A stretch of DNA of 13,573 nucleotides, from contig JAFSUE010000013.1 of NCBI GenBank assembly GCA_017445435.1, positions 1 to 13,573 of the forward strand. The letters are read 5' to 3'. Below are positions 7,908-13,573 of this stretch, one piece after another (the stretch's first letter is position 1; each line of letters opens with the position of its first letter). Under the pieces are notes generated by a model. It did no database searches and was not told the origin of the DNA. It was given only the letters and a program-made list of their open reading frames with translations. The translations under genes and the position numbers were made by a program. This DNA is from Selenomonadaceae bacterium. GTDB taxonomy: Bacteria; Bacillota; Negativicutes; Selenomonadales; Selenomonadaceae.

Positions 7908-7923
7908 GGAGGTGATGAATTTG
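7908..7923 (+). promoter_or_regulatory. Ribosome binding site and TTG start of the endonuclease gene
   Basis: GGAGG (7908-7912) begins right after the amrS stop; with the two A bases of that stop it reads AAGGAGG. It is two bases from ATG 7915, too close, but eight bases from in-frame TTG 7921, which is the normal distance. I therefore place the start at TTG 7921. Confidence 0.65.
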
Positions 7924-9078
7924 GACAATATAGTTTGCATTTACAAGATTACAAATACAATCACTGGCGATTTTTACATTGGACAAACACACGATTTTGA
8001 ACAGCGTATTAAAAGCCACAAACGTATACCTCAACCTGGTATGCGTGAAGATGTTGAAAAATACAGTTGGAACGCCTTCAAATTTGAGATTATCGAAAAA
8101 TGCGCTGAAAAAGAATTAACGTCAAAAGAAAATTTCTATATCAAAACGTTAAAGCCCAAATACAATATTCAGCCTTGGGGCGTTGATATGCCCGCTGAAG
8201 TTCGTGAAAAAATTCGTCAAGCAAAGTTGGGACAAACTCATACAACTGAATCTTGTGAAAAAATGAGTGAAAAGCGTTTAGGCGTGACGTTATCTGATGA
8301 ACACAAAGAAAAATGTAGACAAGCGTCGTTAGGCAACAAAAGCAGAAGTAAAGCTGTTGTTTGCGTTGAGACTGGCAAAGTTTATCCAAATATGAAAACT
8401 GCCGCCGCTGATATTGGAATCGTTCCAAGTGCTATTAGTGGTGTGATTCGTGGCGTAAATATAACTGCAGGTGGTTATCATTGGCGTTATGCTAATGAAG
8501 ACGCTAATACAGGCAGTAGAAAACGCAATGTAGCTGTATTTTGTGAAGATACTGGAGAATATTTTCCGACTATAGAGGCGGCGGCTAAAAAATTTGGTAT
8601 TAATGCTTCCACGATAAGTAAAATAGTTAGAGGTAAGAGTAAATCTTCATTACATTTTAAATTAGTTGAAAAACAAACTTGCAATGAAATTCGCACTAAA
8701 GATAAACGTTTCGGCAGTAATTTGAGCCGCACCATTATTATTTGTGATGAAACAGGTGAAGAATTTTTCGGTGTAAAACTTGCTGAAATAAAACTTGGCA
8801 TACCTGCTCAAGATATTTTAAATGTATTGGAAGGTAACGCTGAAACTGCAGGCGGATTTCATTTTCACTATACAGGCAAAAAATTAAATCAAGATGTTAA
8901 AGTAAAAATTTGTTGTATAGAAACAAATGAAGTTTATAACAATGTAACCGAAGCGGCGACGAGTGTGAATCTTAGCCCTAGAACATTAGCAAATCATCTG
9001 CGCGGTTACAAAAAATCCGCTGGCGGTTATCATTGGAAATATGTTGAAACTGACATTAACGAAAATAAAAAAAAATAA
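7921..9078 (+). CDS. Free-standing GIY-YIG homing endonuclease with NUMOD repeats
   Basis: From TTG 7921 this is a 385-residue protein; ATG 7915 or 7885 would add 2 or 12 residues. Residues 4-85 form a GIY-YIG nuclease close to phage T4 I-TevI: CIYKITN and DFYIGQ stand for the GIY and YIG strands, Arg29 in FEQRIKSH matches the catalytic Arg, Glu70 in KENFYIK the metal-binding Glu, and Asn82 follows in KPKYN. Then come NUMOD3-like motifs (~91-140, including SEKRLGVTLSDEHKEKC) and four NUMOD1-like DNA-binding repeats (~145-191, 203-250, 270-319, 326-375). Such proteins cut a specific site and copy their own gene. No intron or split host gene surrounds it, so it is free-standing, tightly packed between amrS (13 bases) and a glycosyltransferase (16 bases). 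Its second half looks richer in A+T than its neighbours, which fits acquisition by transfer. Confidence 0.88.
   Translation: MDNIVCIYKITNTITGDFYIGQTHDFEQRIKSHKRIPQPGMREDVEKYSWNAFKFEIIEKCAEKELTSKENFYIKTLKPKYNIQPWGVDMPAEVREKIRQAKLGQTHTTESCEKMSEKRLGVTLSDEHKEKCRQASLGNKSRSKAVVCVETGKVYPNMKTAAADIGIVPSAISGVIRGVNITAGGYHWRYANEDANTGSRKRNVAVFCEDTGEYFPTIEAAAKKFGINASTISKIVRGKSKSSLHFKLVEKQTCNEIRTKDKRFGSNLSRTIIICDETGEEFFGVKLAEIKLGIPAQDILNVLEGNAETAGGFHFHYTGKKLNQDVKVKICCIETNEVYNNVTEAATSVNLSPRTLANHLRGYKKSAGGYHWKYVETDINENKKK
8353..9045 (+). repeat. Four NUMOD1-like protein repeats within the endonuclease gene
   Basis: The repeats are at about 8353-8493, 8527-8670, 8728-8877 and 8896-9045. Each follows the pattern: short strand ending in ET/DTGE or ETNE, a helix-turn-helix stretch with EAA or TAA, a conserved G near the end of the recognition helix (RG or EG), and a closing AGGYHW/AGGFHF type motif. 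The second copy is the most diverged, with SSLHFKL as its closing motif. They are divergent at DNA level. Confidence 0.75.
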
Positions 9079-9094
9079 ACAAGGAGTGTAATTT

Positions 9095-10354
9095 ATGCTC
9101 GACATCGCCATTCTTCATAGCTCATTTCCTGCCCAATATCTTCATATAGCCCCTTATTTGGCTAGAAATCCTGAAAATCGCGTTGTATTCCTCTCTAAAG
9201 AGAACTCAATCGGAGCCAATCTTCCAGGTGTTCAATTAGCCCTTTACGGTAAGCCAAAAGAAGAAGAGGAAAATTGGATTAAAACTTGTGGACCGTTGCG
9301 TCCTGCGGCAGAAGCTGTAGTCGAAGGTCAAGCTGTCGCTCGTGCATTGGAATGGCTTGCTAAAGAAAGAAATTTTAAGCCTGACGTGATTATTGCGCAT
9401 ACTGGTTGGGGTTCTACACTTTACTGCAAAGATTTATATCCTAACGTACCGATTATGGGATACTTTGAATGGTACTACCTTTCAGAAGACAGCGATTGTT
9501 ACTGGTGGCCTGACGAAGTTGCACAAATGCCAAATAAAATTTCAATTCGTACAAGGAATGCTCACCATTTGTTAAATCTTGAAGCTGTTACCGCGCCAGG
9601 TCCTGGTCAAGGTATAGGCGTAACTCCTACGAAGTGGCAACACAAACAAATTCCAGAAGTTTACAAGCCGAAAGTTAAAATTATTCATGAAGGCATTGAT
9701 ACAAAATTCTGTTCGCCCGACCCAAGTGGCAAACGTCCTGGCTTAATTCTTGACGATGTTAAATTGAATTTGCCAGAAGGTACGGAAATTATAACGTACG
9801 TTTCACGCGGCTTTGAAATTTATCGTGGTTTCCCGTACTTTATGGACGCTATCCGCCTTGTACTGCAACGCCGCCCGAATGTTCATGTTGTCGTTGTCGG
9901 CAAAGATAGAATTTGTTACGGCGCCCAGCTTAAAGATACAACCTACTTGAAGGAAGAGGAGAAAAAAGGCGGTTACGATACAAATCGCGTACATTTCGTA
10001 GGTTTGCGCAATCGCGGCGATTATCAAAAGATTCTGCGTGCCTCAAGCTGTCACGTTTATTTAACTCGTCCATTCGTTTTAAGTTGGTCATTCCTTGAGG
10101 CAATGAGTTTTGGCTGTCCAATCGTCGGTTCAAAGACGCCGCCTGTTGAAGAAGTTATGGAAGATGGCGTGAACGGTCTGTTGGCTGAATTTAGATCGCC
10201 GTACCACATTGCGCGGAAGATTGAAGAACATTTAGATGATCCTGAACGTGGCAGGTTACTTGGACAGCGTGCACGTGAAACTGTGCTTGAACGGTTTGAA
10301 CTCTATAAATGTATGCGTGCGCAGGAAGATTTAATGTATAGTTTAGTTAGATAG
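9095..10354 (+). CDS. GT-B glycosyltransferase, family 4-like
   Basis: This 419-residue GT-B fold enzyme should transfer a sugar from a nucleotide-activated donor to an acceptor, probably in the cytoplasm. The N-terminal domain opens with ILHSSFPAQYLHIAPYLA, like the Glyco_trans_4_3 type, and contains DVIIAHTGWGS (97-107) and an aromatic cluster around 122-138. The C-terminal domain has IHEGIDTKFCSP (197-208), YVSRGFEIYRGFPYFMDA (235-252), a VVVVGKDR strand (265-272) and the donor-site segment SWSFLEAMSFGCPIVGS (330-346) with Glu335. The first Glu of the usual E-X7-E pair appears to be replaced (Phe327). There is no membrane segment. The start follows AAGGAG (9081-9086) eight bases before ATG. 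It is the last of the tightly spaced genes and is followed by a 292-base gap. Donor and acceptor are unknown; a surface or exported protein is plausible from context. Confidence 0.88.
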   Translation: MLDIAILHSSFPAQYLHIAPYLARNPENRVVFLSKENSIGANLPGVQLALYGKPKEEEENWIKTCGPLRPAAEAVVEGQAVARALEWLAKERNFKPDVIIAHTGWGSTLYCKDLYPNVPIMGYFEWYYLSEDSDCYWWPDEVAQMPNKISIRTRNAHHLLNLEAVTAPGPGQGIGVTPTKWQHKQIPEVYKPKVKIIHEGIDTKFCSPDPSGKRPGLILDDVKLNLPEGTEIITYVSRGFEIYRGFPYFMDAIRLVLQRRPNVHVVVVGKDRICYGAQLKDTTYLKEEEKKGGYDTNRVHFVGLRNRGDYQKILRASSCHVYLTRPFVLSWSFLEAMSFGCPIVGSKTPPVEEVMEDGVNGLLAEFRSPYHIARKIEEHLDDPERGRLLGQRARETVLERFELYKCMRAQEDLMYSLVR

Positions 10355-10558
10355 TGAGTAGGAGTTAGGAAAATTTTTTACAAGCTATTAGGTGGAGTTG
10401 AATAACTAAGTAAAAATATTAACTAAAAAATCACGGTAATTACGCGGCATTTCAGCGCCTTGTGAAGTGGGACGAGTGGGAACACAAGGACGCGGCATAA
10501 CGTTTAAACTACTAAAAAGTAAAGCGCGAGCGCGCAAATGCCGCTATGTTTTCTTTTG

Positions 10559-10589
10559 CTTCTTTTCTTTTGCGCCAAAAGAAAAGAAG
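10559..10589 (+). repeat. Perfect 13-base inverted repeat with GCGCC loop
   Basis: CTTCTTTTCTTTT (10559-10571) and AAAAGAAAAGAAG (10577-10589) are exact complements around GCGCC, whose outer bases can also pair. In RNA this gives a long pyrimidine/purine stem 57 bases before the start codon of the next gene. TTTAATAAAAAA follows, not a clean U-tract, so a terminator is possible but unproven. Copy A keeps only the right arm. Confidence 0.8.
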
Positions 10590-10632
10590 TTTAATAAAAA
10601 ATTAATTATTCAACACGACCTAGCTAATATAA

Positions 10633-10638
10633 AGGAGA
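10633..10638 (+). promoter_or_regulatory. Ribosome binding site deciding the start at 10647
   Basis: AGGAGA lies eight bases before ATG 10647. The frame is open further upstream to an ATG at 10467, but that part runs through the leader repeat and its hairpin and has no ribosome binding site, so 10647 is the start. Confidence 0.85.
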
Positions 10639-10646
10639 AAATTTTA

Positions 10647-12326
10647 ATGACGTTTGAATCAATGATTCCGCCGCGCTCCAAAACTGTCTTGGAAGTCACG
10701 GGCGAAGTTGCGGAAGATTTTCAATCCACAAAAGATGCGTATCTTTTAATTCAACCTGATTGTGAATACACCGTCGCGAAAACTTTTGACGGCATTGAAG
10801 GTAAGTTCGATTCAATTTTAATTCAAAGTTCTGTTATCGGTACGTTGCCGAAAGATGAACTTGTTGAACTGATTAAATCTGCCGCCGCTAAACTTAATGA
10901 ACGCGGTACTATACTTTTCGCGCTTGACAATATCGCCTTCGCAGATAACATTATGGCAATTTTGCAAGACCAGCCGCCTAAGTTCAAAGTTACGTTGACT
11001 AAAGATGAATTGTCCGACGCTATCAAAGACGCTGGAATTAATGAGTATCGCTCACTCAATGCGTCGCGCAGGGCTAACGTTCCACGACAGCTTAGGGAAA
11101 TGTCTAAAAATGAACCGTTGATTTTCCAACACATTCTTGTTGCTACCGCTGAAGAATTGCCGCCGAAATATTTAATTCAGTCAATTGTTGGTGAAAAGTT
11201 AGTCTGCGCTCCCGTCAGAATCCACCGTCCAAATATGTTTTTGACGACCGAGCCGAATATTTACACAACGTCTTCAAATGTCGACCAGCCGTACAGAATT
11301 TTTCCGAAGGAACAGTACGAAAATCGAATTATGATTAATCAGCGTATGACCTTCCCGACTTTCACTAACGGCGTAAAATTTTTTGAAAGTATGAAAAGTC
11401 AAGGTTATTTGTACCTTGAGGAAATGGACGACCACCCCGTACTTTGGGAGCAGTCCTATGAAAAGACGGCGTTTATAAATTTCATCAGCGTACATGCCAT
11501 TCAAACTTCTACTGAATATCTTGCCGATTATCTGCGCCAGTTCAATCCGAACGTGAAAATTTTTGATAATCAACTGCAAAAACTTTTGCCGCCGCGTAAC
11601 TACGACGAAGAATTTAAACAGGAAGACCGCCCAACTACAATTTTCTTTGGCGCGTTGAATCGTGATAAAGAATTTGAAGAAATTTTGCCAGTACTGAATG
11701 ACTTGGCTAAAAAGTATGGGAAAAAGTTGCAGTTTAAAATTTTGGCGCGTGAAAGTTTGTTTGAATCGTTGCAGAGTGAAAATAAAGTTTTAGTTGGTGA
11801 TTCGCGCATTTACGAAGGGCAGTTTGTGCCTTATGAACGTTATGAAAGAGAACTTTATACGTCAGATATTGCGCTGTTGCCGTTGCAGGATAATAAATTC
11901 AATCGCGCTAAGTCTGATTTAAAATTCCTTGAATGCGCGGCTTGCGGTACGGTTGCTTTAACGTCGCCAGTTGTCTATTCAGACGTTGTGAAAGACGGCG
12001 AAAACGGCTTTATTTTCTACGACACTAAAGAATTTGCGCAGAAGTTGGAATTGTTGATTGAAAATCGGGATAAACGGCGTGAATTGGCAACGGCGGCTTA
12101 TGATTATGTCAAGCACAATCGCTTAATGAGTCAGCATTATGAAGAGCGTTTCGATTGGTACAAGGAACTTTTCGCGAAGTTGCCAGAATTGACGGCGGAG
12201 GCTCAAGCGCGTATCGATAAAGAGGCGCCGCGCTTTAAAGATGAAGTTCCTGTCGAAACGACACAAAGAATTGATTCACCTGCAGGAAATAACCGCCAGC
12301 TTGCAGAAATAATCATTCCAGTATAA
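10647..12326 (+). CDS. Glycosyltransferase with degenerate methyltransferase-like N-terminal domain
   Basis: This 559-residue protein appears to join two domains. Residues ~10-140 follow the strand/helix order of a class I SAM methyltransferase (TVLEVTGEV, then FDSILIQSSV, then LNERGTILFAL), but the glycine-rich SAM loop is missing (LEVTGEVAEDF), so catalysis is doubtful. Residues ~185-510 are GT-B-like: TTIFFGALNRDKEFEEILPV (330-349), a YERYERELYTSDIALLPL region (396-413) and the donor-site segment SDLKFLECAACGTVALTSP (423-441) with Glu429, then KDGENGFIF (449-457). A charged tail of about 45 residues ends the protein. No signal peptide or membrane helix is seen. It probably acts with the preceding glycosyltransferase on the same glycan or protein, but it has its own leader and may be transcribed separately. 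Sugar and acceptor are unknown. Confidence 0.8.
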   Translation: MTFESMIPPRSKTVLEVTGEVAEDFQSTKDAYLLIQPDCEYTVAKTFDGIEGKFDSILIQSSVIGTLPKDELVELIKSAAAKLNERGTILFALDNIAFADNIMAILQDQPPKFKVTLTKDELSDAIKDAGINEYRSLNASRRANVPRQLREMSKNEPLIFQHILVATAEELPPKYLIQSIVGEKLVCAPVRIHRPNMFLTTEPNIYTTSSNVDQPYRIFPKEQYENRIMINQRMTFPTFTNGVKFFESMKSQGYLYLEEMDDHPVLWEQSYEKTAFINFISVHAIQTSTEYLADYLRQFNPNVKIFDNQLQKLLPPRNYDEEFKQEDRPTTIFFGALNRDKEFEEILPVLNDLAKKYGKKLQFKILARESLFESLQSENKVLVGDSRIYEGQFVPYERYERELYTSDIALLPLQDNKFNRAKSDLKFLECAACGTVALTSPVVYSDVVKDGENGFIFYDTKEFAQKLELLIENRDKRRELATAAYDYVKHNRLMSQHYEERFDWYKELFAKLPELTAEAQARIDKEAPRFKDEVPVETTQRIDSPAGNNRQLAEIIIPV

Positions 12327-12368
12327 AGTTAAATTGTTTTTAAAGCTAGTGAAAGGGTGTGACGCTAA

Positions 12369-12731
12369 ATGTTGGGGCTTCAGTTTTTCTCATTTTCGTT
12401 GATTTTCTACGTAGTGTTCATGAGCGCGGTACTTGGAATTGCCCTTGTCGTGTACATTAGCACAAGGACGCCGACGAAAACTAGGCAAGGTACGGACGAT
12501 TTTATTTTGAGTGAACGCCAGCAAAATGTTAGCGGCTACATCAGTACTGCTGACAAAAGCAAATTTCTTGGCGCGATTGGCACTTGTACGACGGATCTTC
12601 GACCTGCAGGAACGATTCAGGTGGAAGGCGCACCGCTTGACGTTGTGACGGAAGGAAATTTTTTAAAGCAAGGCTCAATCGTCAAGATTATCAATGTTGA
12701 CGGCTCACGCATTCTTGTACGTCAAATTTAA
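12369..12731 (+). CDS. Short NfeD-family membrane protein
   Basis: This 120-residue protein has an N-terminal membrane helix (~8-31), a polar linker, and a C-terminal OB-fold NfeD domain (~67-120) with the typical LRPAGTIQVEGAPLDVV and GSIVKIINVDGSRILV segments. It lacks the ClpP-like protease and multi-helix parts of long NfeD proteins, so it is the short form that pairs with flotillins and SPFH proteins, as in the B. subtilis yqeZ-floA (yqfA) and yuaF-floT operons. Its partner FloA starts 88 bases downstream. The ATG at 12369 follows a modest AAAGGGTG (12352-12359) site. It lies only 42 bases after the glycosyltransferase gene, so the transcript may run through. Confidence 0.85.
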   Translation: MLGLQFFSFSLIFYVVFMSAVLGIALVVYISTRTPTKTRQGTDDFILSERQQNVSGYISTADKSKFLGAIGTCTTDLRPAGTIQVEGAPLDVVTEGNFLKQGSIVKIINVDGSRILVRQI

Positions 12732-12770
12732 ATTTAGCTTAAAGGATTTTTACAAGCTTAAAGTAAATTC

Positions 12771-12805
12771 TTAAAAGCTAAAAGCTAATCCTTAACACCT
12801 AAAAA
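12771..12805 (+). repeat. Degenerate heptamer array YTAANNN x5
   Basis: In the 88-base gap between the NfeD and FloA genes, five 7-base units follow one another: TTAAAAG, CTAAAAG, CTAATCC, TTAACAC, CTAAAAA. The last unit runs into the FloA ribosome binding site. AAGGATT (12742-12748) and AATCCTT (12787-12793) are also complementary and may fold weakly. Confidence 0.55.
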
Positions 12806-12819
12806 GGAGGTTTGAAATT

Positions 12820-13573
12820 ATGGAAGCATTGATAGGCTCGGGAGTAGTTTTATTCCTAGCGATAATCGTATTGGCAGTATTCCTGCACTTCGTACCGATT
12901 GGACTTTGGATTTCAGCATTGGCGGCGAATGTCCATGTAGGAATTTTCACGTTAATAGGAATGCGTATGCGTCGCGTTCCGCCGTCAAAAATCGTAATGC
13001 CGCTGATTAAAGCCAATAAAGCAGGGCTTGACGTAAATGTCAATCAGCTTGAGGCACATTACCTTGCAGGCGGCAACGTTGACAAAGTTGTTGACGCTTT
13101 AATTGCATCTCAACGCGCACAAATTGTACTACCATTTGAACGGTCGGCGGCGATTGACCTTGCTGGGCGTGACGTTTTAGAAGCGGTACAGATGAGCGTT
13201 AATCCAAAAGTCATTGAAACGCCTGTTGTATCAGCCGTTGCGAAAAATGGTATTGAACTTAAGATTAAAGCTCGTGTAACAGTTCGCGCGAACATTGACA
13301 GACTTGTCGGCGGCGCTGGTGAACCTACAATTATTGCGCGTGTCGGTGAAGGTATCGTCACAACGGTCGGCAGTTCCGAAAAACACACTGACGTTTTGGA
13401 AAGTCCAGATGATATTTCTAAAACTGTTTTGGGTAAAGGTCTTGACGCTGGCACGGCATTTGAAATTTTGTCAATCGACATTGCGGACGTTGACGTTGGA
13501 CGTAACATTGGCGCACAACTTCAAACTGATCAAGCTGAAGCCGATAAACGTATTGCACAGGCTAAAGCTGAAG
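12820..13573 (+). CDS. floA: Flotillin-like protein FloA (3' partial)
   Basis: The first 251 residues of FloA (UPF0365/YqfA) are visible out of about 330. FloA is a bacterial flotillin that forms membrane-attached assemblies organising lipid microdomains and their protein clients. The N-terminal hydrophobic hairpin (~5-48) runs VVLFLAIIVLAVFLHFVPIG and leads into RMRRVPPSKIVMPLIKANKAGLD; the SPFH/PHB domain then holds the characteristic NQLEAHYLAGGNVDKVV (75-91), ISVNP-like MSVNPKVIETP (125-135) and ELKIKARVTVRANI (146-159). At the window end the Ala/Glu-rich coiled coil begins (QAEADKRIAQAKAE). The start is set by AGGAGG (12805-12810) nine bases before ATG. The upstream short NfeD is its usual partner. 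Identification is firm because the sequence is highly conserved. Confidence 0.95.
   Translation, partial: MEALIGSGVVLFLAIIVLAVFLHFVPIGLWISALAANVHVGIFTLIGMRMRRVPPSKIVMPLIKANKAGLDVNVNQLEAHYLAGGNVDKVVDALIASQRAQIVLPFERSAAIDLAGRDVLEAVQMSVNPKVIETPVVSAVAKNGIELKIKARVTVRANIDRLVGGAGEPTIIARVGEGIVTTVGSSEKHTDVLESPDDISKTVLGKGLDAGTAFEILSIDIADVDVGRNIGAQLQTDQAEADKRIAQAKAE

Larger units (their letters stand above)
10444..10640 (+). repeat. Shared leader repeat, copy B (upstream of the second glycosyltransferase)
   Basis: This is the second copy of the leader seen at 1887-2074, in the same orientation. It has GCGGCATTTC-AGCGCC, CGCGG, the identical 17-mer AACGTTTAAACTACTAA (10499-10515), TTGCGCCAAAAGAAAAGAAG with TTAATAAAAAA after it, CAAC..CTAGCTAA, and AAAGGAGA. 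Between the conserved blocks it has a GCGC-GAGC-GCGC palindrome (10524-10535) and AAATGCCGC (10536-10544), which complements GCGGCATTT (10444-10452), instead of the heptamers of copy A. The reading frame open across it is not a gene. The remainder of the gap, 10355-10443, is A+T-rich and shows nothing I can name. Confidence 0.7.

Noticed and set aside
9393..9575. 60-codon forward open frame inside the first glycosyltransferase gene
   Set aside because: An out-of-frame shadow of a well-supported gene with no ribosome binding site of its own.
7017..10354. Group I intron or intein hosting the GIY-YIG endonuclease
   Set aside because: No host gene resumes after the endonuclease, no intron core or splice motifs are visible, and it has its own ribosome binding site.
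10467..10646. 60-residue N-terminal extension of the second glycosyltransferase
   Set aside because: It translates the leader repeat and hairpin, gives a Lys/Phe-rich peptide unlike any domain, and lacks a ribosome binding site; ATG 10647 has a good one.
13110..13508. 132-codon reverse-strand open frame
   Set aside because: It lies wholly antisense to floA, which is highly conserved in the forward frame.

Overview
The window is 13.6 kb of compact, one-directional DNA. Every credible gene is on the + strand, and the gene-free gaps are all under 300 bases. A HlyB/HlyD-type exporter, which needs an outer membrane to exit through, sits on the same stretch as a firmicute-type NfeD–FloA pair, and the genes carry strong AGGAGG-like ribosome binding sites. 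This suggests a diderm firmicute (Negativicutes, Selenomonas-like). That is an inference; no rRNA or taxon marker is present.

Layout. (1) 1-5753: a type I secretion system in the order ABC exporter (5' end cut by the window), HlyD-type adaptor, second ABC exporter. This is the order and composition of the Vibrio cholerae RtxB-RtxD-RtxE exporter. Both ATPases keep full Walker A, signature, Walker B and H-loop motifs, and the second carries an N-terminal C39-like domain without the catalytic cysteine. No TolC-type channel and no secreted substrate is in view. (2) 5782-7907: a leucine-carboxyl-methyltransferase-like enzyme fused to a C-terminal STAS domain, overlapping by 25 bases a radical SAM protein of the AmmeMemoRadiSam (AmrS) family that is shorter than usual. 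(3) 7921-9078: a free-standing I-TevI-like GIY-YIG homing endonuclease with NUMOD3 motifs and four NUMOD1-like repeats, probably starting at TTG. (4) 9095-12326: two GT-B glycosyltransferases, the second with a degenerate methyltransferase-like N-terminus. (5) 12369-13573: a short NfeD protein and the start of FloA (flotillin), cut by the window end.

The genes between 3441 and 10354 are spaced by 2-30 bases or overlap, so they probably share transcripts. A plausible reading is one locus that exports and glycosylates a large surface protein, with NfeD-FloA organising the membrane nearby; this joint role is inferred from position only.

The non-coding DNA is unusual. The gap before the HlyD gene (1849-2081) and the gap before the second glycosyltransferase (10355-10646) share a leader of about 190 bases that ends at the ribosome binding site of each downstream gene. 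Three gaps also hold degenerate 7-base tandem arrays of different sequence (1951-1985, 5754-5795, 12771-12805). One of them supplies the start codon of the methyltransferase-STAS gene.
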